Below are positions 43,128-51,439 of a DNA stretch of 64,000 nt, one piece after another. Location of the stretch: assembly GCA_964344255.1 (NCBI GenBank), contig CAYFMQ010000018.1:1-64000 (forward strand), given 5' to 3'. This DNA comes from JAJFIE01 sp964344255 (GTDB lineage: Bacteria > Pseudomonadota > Alphaproteobacteria > Rhodospirillales > Casp-alpha2). Position 1 is the first letter of the stretch; each line of letters begins with the position of its first letter. A program made the position numbers and the translations under genes. Below the pieces are notes generated by a model. That model made no database searches. It saw only the letters and a program-made list of their open reading frames with translations, and had not been told where the DNA came from.

Positions 43128-43141
43128 GATATGCGCAGGAT

Positions 43142-43171
43142 AAAAAAAGGCCGACGCATCAAGCGCCGGCC
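43142..43171 (-). terminator. Rho-independent terminator after the flgA-flgH chimera
   Basis: On the minus strand GGCCGGCGC-TTGAT-GCGTCGGCC forms a nine-base stem with one G-U pair and is followed by seven T. It lies about 29 bases after the stop at 43200 and ends the flgF-flgG-flgA/H operon. Confidence 0.8.
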
Positions 43172-43199
43172 TCAAGTGGACTAGGTACTTAAACTTGAC

Positions 43200-44279
43200 C
43201 TAGAACGGGAACAGAATATCCCACATCTGCATGCCCCAACGGGGTTGCTGCAGGTCGCTGAGCGTTCCACGACCACCATAGGCGACGCGCATCTCGGCGA
43301 TTTTTGTATGGTCTACGGAATTGTCCGTATCAATGTCGCTGGTCCGGATGATGCCGGTGACCATGAGTTCACGAAGTTCCTGGTTGACTTTGACTTCCTG
43401 GCGTCCGAGCAAAACCAGATTGCCGTTAGGGAGGATCTGGGTGATGACGGCGGCCAACTGAAGATTAACTTCCTCACTTCTGTCAATATCACCTTCACCC
43501 GAAGTGGAGTGCGTGTTGCCGAAGTTGGCGATTTGGCCCGGTGAATCAATCGTTTCAGGCAGGATCCTGTCCAGGTGATCTTCAAATCCCAGAAGATCGG
43601 CCAATTCGACATCGGCGTCCCGAATGATTTCATTTGTCGATACGGTCCTGACCAGAACGGGAATTTCCGTCATCTGATAAATCCTGCCCGTCATTCGAAA
43701 ATGCTGGGCGAGGGGAGAATTGGCCGGTGCGGTGATCATGGCCGTAAATCGACGGGTGTGTTCGTCGTACTTCAACTCCTCAATGGCGATATCCGGAATT
43801 TCCGTGACCGGCAGGTACAGGCGGATATTCCGGTTCGCCAATTCCGCATCCATGTCTGGATCTACGCCCCGATCGATCAGGTGCATCATGATCGCTTCTT
43901 CGATCTGTTCACGATCAATAACGTTGCTATCACGTGTAATAACGGATTGAGTCCTGAGAGTTTGCGGTTTCCAGTCCAGTTTGAAGTAACGGGCGACCCG
44001 GTACAGCCAGTTTGCGCCATAGGTAGCCTGCCTGCCGGGTTCGGGGGCGTAGGCTACGACCTTATCGGCGAGACTAACGTCCACATTCATGAACAGATCG
44101 CCTAGATAAATGACTTCTCCTGTCACGTTTACGACCTGACGCAATGTGATGGGTCCGGATTCGTTGAAAGCAACTGTTTCCGCCGATTGCCCTGTATCGT
44201 TGTCGCCGGCCTCGGCGGCGGCCATGAAGATCATGAGGCCCGCCACCAGGGTGAGGATAAGACTGATTGATTTCATCAT
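43200..44279 (-). CDS. FlgA-FlgH chimera (P-ring chaperone N-part joined to L-ring C-part)
   Basis: The 359-residue frame joins two flagellar proteins. Residues 1-228 are FlgA-like: a signal peptide ending near AAAEA, VNVTGEVIYLGDLF, WLYRVARYFKLDWKP and the start of the SAF domain VPVLVRTVSTNEIIRDADVE-like. Residues about 229-359 are FlgH: LGFEDHLDRILP, SGEGDIDRSEEVNLQLAAVI, PNGNLVLLGRQEVKVNQELR, VAYGGRGTLSDLQQPRWGMQ and a DILFPF end. The FlgA C-terminus and the FlgH N-terminus, with its lipoprotein signal, are missing. In many alphaproteobacteria the order is flgF-flgG-flgA-flgH, so an in-frame deletion of several hundred bases near 43,595 would create this fusion. It may be a real deletion or a collapsed assembly. 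Neither function is likely intact. Confidence 0.85.
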   Translation of the reverse strand: MMKSISLILTLVAGLMIFMAAAEAGDNDTGQSAETVAFNESGPITLRQVVNVTGEVIYLGDLFMNVDVSLADKVVAYAPEPGRQATYGANWLYRVARYFKLDWKPQTLRTQSVITRDSNVIDREQIEEAIMMHLIDRGVDPDMDAELANRNIRLYLPVTEIPDIAIEELKYDEHTRRFTAMITAPANSPLAQHFRMTGRIYQMTEIPVLVRTVSTNEIIRDADVELADLLGFEDHLDRILPETIDSPGQIANFGNTHSTSGEGDIDRSEEVNLQLAAVITQILPNGNLVLLGRQEVKVNQELRELMVTGIIRTSDIDTDNSVDHTKIAEMRVAYGGRGTLSDLQQPRWGMQMWDILFPF

Positions 44280-44289
44280 TATCCTCCTA

Positions 44290-45075
44290 TTACCGCATCT
44301 GGGTGATCGTACCCATCATGTCATCGGAAGTCTGGATGACCTTCGAATTCATTTCATAGGCACGTTGGGCGGAAATGAGGTTGGAAATTTCCTCAACGGC
44401 ATTCACATTCGATGTTTCCAGGAAGCCCTGGAGCAGGGATCCAAAACCCGGCGCGCCGGGGTTGGCCGATGTCGCCGTGCCCGATGCCGGTGTTTCGGTG
44501 AACAGATTCCCGCCCTCGGCCTCCAAACCGGCCGGATTGGGGAAGTTGGCGAGCTGAATCTGGCCGACATTCGACAGGGCGACCTGCCCCTGAAGTTTCA
44601 CCAGAACCTGTCCGCTGGAGTTGATGGTAACGTCTACGGCATCGCTGGGAATGGTAATTCCGGGTTCAACCACAAAACCATCGTGGGTGACCAGTTCGCC
44701 TGTTGCATTCAATTGGAATGTACCATCTCGGGTGTAGGCTGTCTGCCCTGACGGCAGGGTGATCTGGAAAAATCCTTCACCCTGAATAGCCATGTCGAAG
44801 GTGTTGTCCGTTGCTGTCAGGTTACCCTGTTCATGAATACGATAGACAGCCGCCAGCTTCACGCCCAATCCCAACTGGACGCCAGAAGGAACGATGTTGC
44901 CCGCATCGGAGGAGGCGGAGCCCACGCGCCGAAGATTTTGATACAGTAGATCGTGAAACTCAGTACGGCGCCGCATATAGGCGGTCGTGTTCATGTTCGC
45001 CAGGTTGTTGGAGACAACCTCGACGTTTCTTTGCTGTGCCAACATTCCTGTGGCTGCAATGCTTAACGATTTCAT
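44290..45075 (-). CDS. flgG: FlgG distal rod protein
   Basis: FlgG builds the distal rod of the flagellar drive shaft. The 261 residues start MKSLSIAATGMLAQQRNVEV followed by SNNLANMNTTAYMRRR, the rod D0 motif. FQITLPSGQTAYTRDGTFQL and LVTHDGFVVEPGITIPSDA are the family core, and the C-terminus is SNVNAVEEISNLISAQRAYE then SKVIQTSDDMMGTITQM, typical of FlgG. It follows flgF by 53 bases and precedes the flgA-flgH chimera by 10. It shares the sigma-54 promoter ahead of flgF. Confidence 0.96.
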   Translation of the reverse strand: MKSLSIAATGMLAQQRNVEVVSNNLANMNTTAYMRRRTEFHDLLYQNLRRVGSASSDAGNIVPSGVQLGLGVKLAAVYRIHEQGNLTATDNTFDMAIQGEGFFQITLPSGQTAYTRDGTFQLNATGELVTHDGFVVEPGITIPSDAVDVTINSSGQVLVKLQGQVALSNVGQIQLANFPNPAGLEAEGGNLFTETPASGTATSANPGAPGFGSLLQGFLETSNVNAVEEISNLISAQRAYEMNSKVIQTSDDMMGTITQMR

Positions 45076-45128
45076 TTTCCCGTCCTTTCGGTGTGCGTTT
45101 CGACTGTTCTTGGTTTTTTTTATGTCGA

Positions 45129-45869
45129 TTAAACTTGTTTCGTCATTTCACGAACCATCGTTTTCTGACGGTCATCCTCTCTTTCTATGAATTTCCGTGC
45201 GCTGTCATAGGAGCGTTGAGTTTCGATCATTCTCGTCAGTTCGATAATTGGCTGAACATTTGACGATTCGAGCGCGCCCTGAACAACGTTCGGAAATTCA
45301 ACGTCTTCAGGAGGATTAGCGCCACCTGCATTGAACAGAACGCCGCCAGCTTGCTGAAGCGTCAGTTCATTTTCAAACTTCACGATCTTCAGTCGCCCCA
45401 GAGGCCCGTTCTCCGTCGATACGGTGCCGTCGCCTGCAATGCTGATCTGTGTATCAGTGGGGCCGAAGAAGAAAGGCTGGCCGGTGCTCGAAAGAACCGG
45501 GTCGCCTGTATCGTTCACCAATTGACCGGTTGCATCCAGTTGGAAGCGTCCGTTACGGGTGTACTGTTCTCCGGTTTGACTTTGGATCGCAAAGTAACCT
45601 TCGTCGGCGATGGCAAGGTCCAGGGGATTTCCCGTCTGTTTGATATGCCCCTTGGAGGTGTCCCTTACGGTGGCGATATCGCGAACATAGCTGAGCTTTT
45701 CACCCAGAGCGCTGCCATCTCCTTTAGATCTGACCAAGTGTTCCACGAACATCATTTTTTCGCCCTTGAATCCGGTGGTGTTCATGTTGGCAATATTGTT
45801 TGCGATAACATCCATTTGCCGCCGGACTGTCATCTGCCGCGAAAGTGCGACATAAAGTGTGTTTTCCAT
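45129..45869 (-). CDS. flgF: FlgF proximal rod protein
   Basis: FlgF is a proximal rod component. The 246-residue protein begins MENTLYVALSRQMTVRRQMD, then VIANNIANMNTTGFKGEKM. QTGNPLDLAIADEGYFAIQS and YTRNGRFQLDATGQLV are the FlgF/G core. The C-terminus VQPIIELTRMIETQRSYDSA is the conserved D0 helix. It is the first gene of the minus-strand rod operon. A sigma-54 promoter sits 36 bases or so before the start, which fits the hook-and-rod class. Confidence 0.95.
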   Translation of the reverse strand: MENTLYVALSRQMTVRRQMDVIANNIANMNTTGFKGEKMMFVEHLVRSKGDGSALGEKLSYVRDIATVRDTSKGHIKQTGNPLDLAIADEGYFAIQSQTGEQYTRNGRFQLDATGQLVNDTGDPVLSSTGQPFFFGPTDTQISIAGDGTVSTENGPLGRLKIVKFENELTLQQAGGVLFNAGGANPPEDVEFPNVVQGALESSNVQPIIELTRMIETQRSYDSARKFIEREDDRQKTMVREMTKQV

Positions 45870-45916
45870 TTTCCATACCTTTACGTCTAAGACGTTTACA
45901 TACCCGCCTTCTTATA

Positions 45917-45933
45917 AGCAGATTGCGTGCCAA
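45917..45933 (-). promoter_or_regulatory. Sigma-54 promoter of flgF-flgG
   Basis: On the minus strand the sequence is TTGGCACGCAATCTGCTT-like, with a perfect -24 TTGGCACG and GG-N10-GC spacing. The transcript would start near 45906, about 36 bases before the flgF ATG. It is the best of the three sigma-54 elements in this window. Confidence 0.78.
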
Positions 45934-46306
45934 GTTTTTAATCGTTGTTTTTCAATATGTTAACTTAGAAAATTCAAAGTGAAGTTGCCAAAACGCGCAT
46001 TCGGGGAAGGCTTTGCCCGGCAAGTTCTGCCGCCATAAAGACTATTCCGGGGTGTGAAAGAGTTATGCTGAAAACATGTGAGCTTGTTGCCCGAATCGTG
46101 GGCGATTTGGTATTCTATGATTCGCGATCAGGATAGATTTTCCAGTTGACCTCAAACCGGCATCCGGTGTGATGTTCACATAGGTTTTAATGCTCTGAAG
46201 GAAGAAGTTGTTTTGGCAAATTTCAACTACTTGTTAACCATCACGCCGTACCCTGACTTTATCAGCGATGGACCGTGTCGCCTTCGCTGCCAGGTGGGAA
46301 TATACC
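45934..46306. other. Divergent intergenic region between flgF and fliL
   Basis: About 370 bases without a supported gene. Besides the sigma-54 element at its left edge and the TTAACCAT half-site near 46234, it contains an inverted GGGGAAGG..CTTTGCCC-like patch at about 46003-46019 that could serve the sigma-54 activator. Nothing else was recognised. Confidence 0.5.
46234..46241 (+). promoter_or_regulatory. CtrA half-site upstream of fliL
   Basis: TTAACCAT is the extended CtrA half-site. The partner half seven bases on reads GCCG instead of TTAA, so the box is incomplete. It lies 73 bases before the GTG of fliL. In Caulobacter, fliL-fliM are CtrA-controlled, which supports the call modestly. 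Confidence 0.4.
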
Positions 46307-46861
46307 GTGGCTGAAGAAGACGATATCGAGGACGAAGCTGAAGAAGACGGTGATGCCGAGTCAGAAGGCGAAGAGTCTGAGGGCGCCCCACCAAAGAAGG
46401 GCAAAAAGAAGCTCCTGATCATCGTTGCTTTGGTGTTGCTGCTTGTATTTGGCGGTATAGCCGGTGCCTATTTTACAGGTCTGCTGGATCCGGTGGTCGG
46501 TATGATCATGGGGACACCGGAAACCGAGGAAACGACCGAGGAAAAGTCATTTACCGGAGGAGTCTATTACGAACTACCGGAACTTTTGGTTAACTTAAAT
46601 ACTTCAGGCAAGAAGAGCTCTTTTTTGAAAATCAGGATCAGCCTGGAGATCGATACACCGGAAGATATTCCGCGGATTGAACAGATAATGCCCCGGATCG
46701 TCGATAATTTTCAGGTCTATCTGAGGGAGTTGAGAATAGAGGATTTAAAAGGTGCTTCAGGCATGTACAGGTTAAGGGAAGAACTGCTTACCAGGGTAAG
46801 CGCCGCCGCTGCACCGATCCGGGTGAATGATGTGCTGTTTAGAGAAATGCTGATTCAATAA
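46307..46861 (+). CDS. fliL: FliL flagellar motor-associated membrane protein
   Basis: FliL sits around the stator and supports motor torque. The GTG start at 46307 gives about 184 residues and is preferred over an ATG at 46268 because AGGTGGGA stands seven bases before it. A very acidic N-terminus (EEDDIEDEAEEDGDAES) is followed by a single membrane helix (LLIIVALVLLLVFGGIAGAY). The periplasmic FliL domain contains YYELPELLVNLNTSGKKSSF and LKIRISLEID, and LREELLTRVSAAAAPIRVND near the end. fliM follows by 36 bases. Confidence 0.92.
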   Translation: MAEEDDIEDEAEEDGDAESEGEESEGAPPKKGKKKLLIIVALVLLLVFGGIAGAYFTGLLDPVVGMIMGTPETEETTEEKSFTGGVYYELPELLVNLNTSGKKSSFLKIRISLEIDTPEDIPRIEQIMPRIVDNFQVYLRELRIEDLKGASGMYRLREELLTRVSAAAAPIRVNDVLFREMLIQ

Positions 46862-46897
46862 CCCAGACGACTGACTGTATGAAACTGAGGAAGATAA

Positions 46898-48052
46898 ATG
46901 GCTCCTGGAGATGATGTCGATCAAGATGCCCTAGCCGCTGAATGGGAAGCGGCCATGGGTGGCGATGACGGCGGAGACGGCGGCGGCGGCGGAGATCAGG
47001 ACGATCTGGCCGCTGAATGGGAAGCCATGATGGCCGAAGAAGACGCCGGCGGCGGCGGCGGTGGTGGTGGAATGGACCAGACCGCATCGACGCGGGTTTT
47101 GAACCAGGATGAAATCGACAGCCTTCTCGGATTTGACGAAGATCAGGATGAAGGGTCCGACCGTTCCGGTATCCAGGCAATTCTTTCAAGCGCCCTGGTA
47201 TCTTACGAACGTCTTCCCATGCTGGAAGTCGTTTTCGACCGGTTGGTAAGGTTGCTGTCCACTTCGTTGCGTAATTTTACGTCAGATAACGTTGAAGTTT
47301 CCCTCGATAACATCGCTTCGATCCGGTTCGGCGATTATCTGAACTCAATTCCGCTTCCTGCTATGCTGAGTGTGTTCAAGGCGGAAGAATGGGACAACTT
47401 TGGCCTGATCACCGTTGATTCCTCTCTGATTTATTCGATCGTTGATGTCTTGCTGGGCGGACGCCGCGGTACGGCGGCAATGCGTATTGAGGGCCGGCCC
47501 TATACGACGATTGAGCGCAGTCTCGTGGAACGTATGGTCAACGTGATGCTTCAGGACCTGTCAGCCGCTTTTGAACCTTTGAGCCCGGTTACCATGCGGT
47601 TCGACCGGTTGGAAACAAACCCCCGGTTTGCAACGATTTCCAGGCCTTCGAATGCGGCCATTGTGGCCAGGCTCCGCATCGATATGGAAGATCGTGGCGG
47701 CAGGCTGGAACTATTGTTGCCCTACGCCACGCTGGAGCCTGTTCGTGAACTGCTGCTTCAGATGTTTATGGGTGAGAAATTTGGCCGTGATTCGATCTGG
47801 GAAACTCACTTGGCTGAAGAATTGTGGATGACAGATGTCGATCTGGAGGCTGTCGCCGATGAACAGGTTATGCGCCTTGGCGATGTATTCAACATGGGGA
47901 TCGGATCCCGACTGACGTTGAGCACGACTCCGACATCGCTGATCCAACTGAAATGCGGGGATGTTCCCATGCATATGGGGCGTATGGGGCGCAAGGGAGA
48001 TCATATTGCAATCCAGATAGAGGAACGTCTCGAAAAGCCCTCACGGGAGTAA
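46898..48052 (+). CDS. fliM: FliM flagellar switch protein
   Basis: FliM binds phosphorylated CheY and changes rotor direction. The 384-residue protein has an unusual N-terminus: an LAAEWEA-type segment occurs twice (QDALAAEWEAAMGGDD and QDDLAAEWEAMMAEED) with polyglycine linkers. Next comes VLNQDEIDSLLGFDEDQ (about 67-83), the CheY-binding motif. The middle domain begins RLVRLLSTSLRNFTSDNVEV and has the GGXG-type GLITVDSSLIYSIVDVLLGG. The C-terminal FliN-like domain ends SLIQLKCGDVPMHMGRMG. It follows fliL and precedes the DUF6468-like gene by 36 bases. Confidence 0.95.
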   Translation: MAPGDDVDQDALAAEWEAAMGGDDGGDGGGGGDQDDLAAEWEAMMAEEDAGGGGGGGGMDQTASTRVLNQDEIDSLLGFDEDQDEGSDRSGIQAILSSALVSYERLPMLEVVFDRLVRLLSTSLRNFTSDNVEVSLDNIASIRFGDYLNSIPLPAMLSVFKAEEWDNFGLITVDSSLIYSIVDVLLGGRRGTAAMRIEGRPYTTIERSLVERMVNVMLQDLSAAFEPLSPVTMRFDRLETNPRFATISRPSNAAIVARLRIDMEDRGGRLELLLPYATLEPVRELLLQMFMGEKFGRDSIWETHLAEELWMTDVDLEAVADEQVMRLGDVFNMGIGSRLTLSTTPTSLIQLKCGDVPMHMGRMGRKGDHIAIQIEERLEKPSRE

Positions 48053-48054
48053 TG

Positions 48055-48070
48055 CCTGAATGGTCAGGTT
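48055..48070. repeat. Short palindromic element, copy 1
   Basis: CCTGA-ATGG-TCAGG plus TT is a small inverted repeat after the fliM stop. The same 16 bases occur at 63776-63791. Function unknown. Confidence 0.35.
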
Positions 48071-48088
48071 AAAACAGGTAATAACGTT

Positions 48089-48640
48089 GTGTCTTATTCA
48101 TTGCTGATTGATGTCGTCGTTGCACTGCTGCTGGTGGTTACTATCGGTTATGCGGTGAGATTGAACAAACGCCTAGGCGCTTTGCGCCGCGACAAGGCGG
48201 AACTGGAAAAGCTGGCTTCCACATTTGCGGAATCGACCATCCGCGCCGATGACAGCCTTGGTCGCCTTCGCCAGACAGCTGACATGATGCAGCAGCAGAT
48301 CGATCGGGCCCAGGGGCTCCATGATGATCTGGCGTTCCTGCTTGATCGTGGAGAAAAGGCCGCCGACAGGCTCGAGGAAGTGGTCAGGGATTCCCGGGAT
48401 GTGGATCCTCATCCGAAACTCGCCGGCAACAAGGCTACGCCATCTGCCACGCCTAACCCTGGCAGACAGACCCCGCCAGCGACGTCTGATGGCGTCTCCG
48501 CAAGGCCTCAGGAGATCGATGACATAAATGCGGGGCTACACCGTCCTACTCCCAGGGTGCCCCCCCGGGAAGAGGAACAATTTGGTGAACAGTCCGATGC
48601 GGAACGTGAGCTTCTGAAAGCCTTGCGTTCAGGGAATTGA
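48089..48640 (+). CDS. DUF6468-like flagellar-cluster membrane protein
   Basis: The 183-residue protein starts GTG and has one membrane helix (LLIDVVVALLLVVTIGYAVR), then a coiled coil: RLGALRRDKAELEKLASTFA, LGRLRQTADMMQQQIDRAQG and LAFLLDRGEKAADRLEEVVR. The remainder is Pro/Ser-rich and ends ELLKALRSGN. It fits the DUF6468 proteins found after fliM in Rhodospirillales. The role is unknown; position suggests motor assembly. Its stop overlaps the MotE-like start (ATGA), so the two are coupled. Confidence 0.72.
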   Translation: MSYSLLIDVVVALLLVVTIGYAVRLNKRLGALRRDKAELEKLASTFAESTIRADDSLGRLRQTADMMQQQIDRAQGLHDDLAFLLDRGEKAADRLEEVVRDSRDVDPHPKLAGNKATPSATPNPGRQTPPATSDGVSARPQEIDDINAGLHRPTPRVPPREEEQFGEQSDAERELLKALRSGN

Positions 48641-49410
48641 TGAGGAAATCAATGCGACGCCTTTTTTCGCGTATTCGTTTTTTACCCGTAACCATCTTTG
48701 CCGCAACGTTGATGCTGACGGTCAAGGTTTCTGATATTTGGCAAGGGGTTGAAGGGTTGACGGACAGGACAGTGGAAATGTCCCAGGCAGCGGCCCAGAC
48801 GACCGATGCTGCAGCACCGCAACCGCTTACACCGCCATCGGGAGACGACCTGATGGCGACGAATTCGGACGATCTGACCTTCACCAGCGATGGATCGTCT
48901 ACGCCCGTTGATCCCTTTGAGCTGGGAGAAGACCTGGTTGATATGGAGGCGGAACGCATCGTGAATTCAGATCCGACACTTCTCAGCCAGGAGGAAATAT
49001 CCCTACTCCAGCGGCTGGCGGAGCGCCGTGTCGAACTTGATGCCAGGGAGAAGGAAATTGAACAGCGCACAGGCCTGCTGAAAGCGGCGGAAGAAAGAAT
49101 CAATGATAAAATCCGCCAGTTACAGGCGTTTCAGGATACGATTGAAGACTTGATCAAGACGTATGACGGACAGCAGGAACAGAAAATGGAGAGTCTGGTC
49201 AAGATCTATGAGAACATGAAGCCCAAGGAAGCTGCCAGGATCTTTGAAGACCTTGCCATGGACACACTATTGTCTGTTGCAGAACGCATGAAAGAGCGTA
49301 AATTGGCAGCCGTCATGGCCAAAATGAACCCAGAAAAGGCACGTGACGTTACCGTTGAATTGTCCCGTCTTCGCAATTTACCTGACGACGCAATGGACAA
49401 TGGCGGTTAA
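48640..49410 (+). CDS. MotE-like / MgtE-N-domain flagellar protein
   Basis: The 256-residue protein has a short N-terminal anchor (IRFLPVTIFAATLMLTVKV) and a long central coiled coil (AERRVELDAREKEIEQRTGL, then RINDKIRQLQAFQDTIEDLI). The C-terminal MgtE-N-type domain reads YENMKPKEAARIFEDLAMDT and VMAKMNPEKARDVTVELS. Such MotE-like proteins act as chaperones of motility proteins in Sinorhizobium, and many alphaproteobacterial clusters carry one. ATG at 48640 overlaps the preceding stop; an ATG at 48652 with GAGGA before it is equally good. About 120 bases separate it from cheY. Confidence 0.72.
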   Translation: MRKSMRRLFSRIRFLPVTIFAATLMLTVKVSDIWQGVEGLTDRTVEMSQAAAQTTDAAAPQPLTPPSGDDLMATNSDDLTFTSDGSSTPVDPFELGEDLVDMEAERIVNSDPTLLSQEEISLLQRLAERRVELDAREKEIEQRTGLLKAAEERINDKIRQLQAFQDTIEDLIKTYDGQQEQKMESLVKIYENMKPKEAARIFEDLAMDTLLSVAERMKERKLAAVMAKMNPEKARDVTVELSRLRNLPDDAMDNGG

Positions 49411-49529
49411 AGAGTTCGAATAATCATAGTAAAAGTCTGAATTAGTAGGGATTTTCCGTATCAAAAAGGGTGACAGCGCCATTTTTTTGGCTATCATTCT
49501 TCGGACCTTCCTTAGGCATGGAGTAGGTA

Positions 49530-49919
49530 ATGGCCGTTGATCCGAATATGAAGTTTCTCATCGTTGATGACTACAATACGATGTTGCGTATCCTGAGAAA
49601 CCTTCTCAAACAATTAAACTTTACGAATGTCGAGGATGCTACGGATGGCTCCATGGCGCTGGAGAAGCTTCGCACTGAGGGCGATTTCAATTTTGTTATT
49701 TCTGACTGGAACATGGAGCCCATGACGGGCATTCAACTACTCCGGGAAGTCCGCGCGGACGATCAGTTGAAGCATTTGCCGTTCATTATGATTACAGCCG
49801 AAAGTAAATCGGAAAATGTTATCGCAGCCAAGGAAGCCGGTGTTTCCAATTATATCGTGAAACCCTTCAATGCCGAGACGCTTAAATCCAAACTTGTCAG
49901 CGTTCTTGGTGAATTCTGA
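49530..49919 (+). CDS. cheY: CheY chemotaxis response regulator
   Basis: CheY-P binds FliM to alter rotation. The 129-residue single receiver domain has the acidic pair D13-D14 (FLIVDDYNTMLRILRNLL), phosphorylation site D59 (FVISDWNMEPMTGIQLL), the Thr of MITAESKSENVIAA and the Lys of NYIVKPFNAETL. No output domain is present. ATG is preceded by GGAGTAGGTA. It is followed five bases later by cheZ, so the phosphatase and its substrate are made together. Confidence 0.95.
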   Translation: MAVDPNMKFLIVDDYNTMLRILRNLLKQLNFTNVEDATDGSMALEKLRTEGDFNFVISDWNMEPMTGIQLLREVRADDQLKHLPFIMITAESKSENVIAAKEAGVSNYIVKPFNAETLKSKLVSVLGEF

Positions 49920-49924
49920 TTGAT

Positions 49925-50599
49925 GTGGCTGATATGTCGTCGAAGGCGCTTGCCACAGACACCAAACTAGCCGATCAACTCGATGCTCTGAAAGAGCACG
50001 ATCACAGTTACGTATCCGTCAATGACATAAAGTCCGTCGTCCAGGATGTTATGGACACCCTGAAGGGTGAGCTGACGGCAACGGATATCCAGTTGTTTAT
50101 GGAGCTGGAATCGCTTGCCCATTACATCGAAATGGCGAAAAAGGATATTGCGGCGCTTCGTCCCGATGCGGTGCGTGACGAACATATTCCGTCCGCAACG
50201 GATGAGCTTGACGCCATTGTCGAGGCGACGGCGGAAGCCACGAATAAGATCATGGATTGTGCCGAAACCATCGAGGGTGAGTTCCCGAACATGCCCACGG
50301 AGGTTTCCGACAAGCTGATGGAAGCAACGACCAATATTTTCGAAGCCTGCGGTTTCCAGGATATTACGGGGCAACGAATCACCAAGGTTGTTAACGCCCT
50401 GAAGGATATTGAAGAGAAGATCACCCGGCTTGTAGACGCCTTTGGCGCCGAGATTGACCGGATCAAGGAAAAAGAGGTTCCTGTCGGGGATGAGCCGCAG
50501 GGACCGTTAACGGATGATGATCTGTTACATGGCCCACAACTGAAAGAAGAGGCCAAATCCCAGGAGGAAATCGACGCATTGCTTGCAAGTTTCGACTAA
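49925..50599 (+). CDS. cheZ: CheZ chemotaxis phosphatase
   Basis: CheZ removes the phosphate from CheY-P. The protein starts GTG (an ATG nine bases on is possible) and is 224 residues, mostly helical. The active-site helix is IFEACGFQDITGQRITKVV with the catalytic Asp and Gln of the DITGQ motif (FQDLTGQ in E. coli). MELESLAHYIEMAKKDI opens the long four-helix part. The extreme C-terminus, SQEEIDALLASFD, closely matches the CheY-binding EIDALL motif of FliM N-termini rather than the VVDLLDSLGF tail of enteric CheZ. CheZ is uncommon in alphaproteobacteria, so its location beside cheY is notable. Confidence 0.9.
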   Translation: MADMSSKALATDTKLADQLDALKEHDHSYVSVNDIKSVVQDVMDTLKGELTATDIQLFMELESLAHYIEMAKKDIAALRPDAVRDEHIPSATDELDAIVEATAEATNKIMDCAETIEGEFPNMPTEVSDKLMEATTNIFEACGFQDITGQRITKVVNALKDIEEKITRLVDAFGAEIDRIKEKEVPVGDEPQGPLTDDDLLHGPQLKEEAKSQEEIDALLASFD

Positions 50600-50623
50600 C
50601 GATAAGGTCGGAAAGGGATCGCG

Positions 50624-51439
50624 ATGAACGATTTCGAAAGAATGGCGACGGCAAAAGCCGGTGGGGGCAATACGATTGCCCTTTTTCTGGGGCTTTTCCT
50701 GCTGATCCTTGCGTTCTTCATTCTTCTCGTCAGCATCTCCTCCATTGAGAACGTTAAATCAAAAGAGGTCATGAACAGCCTCTCATCCACGTTCGCCGAC
50801 CTTGTTACGCCGGTGACCGACCCGACGGACTTTGTTTCCAAAAAAGGCGAGATCCTCGCGCCGGAGGAATTCCAGAAACGGATTACAGGCGTGTTTTCAA
50901 CGGATATCGCCGTTGATCGCATCCGGATCGTTCAGCCCGGCAAGGTCATGCGCATTGACCTGCAGGCGCTTGAATTGTTTGAGGACGGCTCGGCAGCTCT
51001 CAGGCCGGGACACGAAGAACTGATTGGCCGTATCGTTTCGTCCTTGAAAGCCCATCCGAACAATGTCCGTTTTGAAATGGCTTTTCTGATCGGCAGCACG
51101 GAGACGGAGAATGCTGCTTTGCCGACGACGCAGACCCTGCCCATCCTGCGAGCCGGGACATTCGCCAGAACGCTGATTGAACACGGTGCGCCGGTCAATG
51201 CGATTTCATCCGGTATAAGGGATGGCGCAACTACCGATGTAACCATTCATTTCTATGTGCGAGACGAGGCTCTGGCGCGCCTGGACTTTGAGACCGGGGA
51301 GGAAGCCGGAGACCGTCTGCAATACGATGAGGAAGAAACTGGCGGAGAGCCTGAAGAGATACCCCTTCCGTCGAACGTCATCGACCTTGCGCCCCATGAC
51401 ACCGATCAGGTTCCGGCATCTGGAAGCGAGGGACAATGA
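50624..51439 (+). CDS. MotB-like protein lacking the proton-binding Asp
   Basis: The 271-residue protein has a single N-terminal membrane helix (IALFLGLFLLILAFFILLVS) and a periplasmic OmpA-like region (MRIDLQALELFEDGSAALRP, then HEELIGRIVSSLKAHP). True MotB stators have an Asp at the start of the helix that carries the proton; here the segment reads GGGNTIALFLG, so Asn replaces it. The C-terminal 60 residues are acidic and probably flexible. Stop and start overlap with the next motB-type gene (ATGA). It may pair with the complete MotB as a heteromeric or regulatory partner, which is inference. Confidence 0.7.
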   Translation: MNDFERMATAKAGGGNTIALFLGLFLLILAFFILLVSISSIENVKSKEVMNSLSSTFADLVTPVTDPTDFVSKKGEILAPEEFQKRITGVFSTDIAVDRIRIVQPGKVMRIDLQALELFEDGSAALRPGHEELIGRIVSSLKAHPNNVRFEMAFLIGSTETENAALPTTQTLPILRAGTFARTLIEHGAPVNAISSGIRDGATTDVTIHFYVRDEALARLDFETGEEAGDRLQYDEEETGGEPEEIPLPSNVIDLAPHDTDQVPASGSEGQ

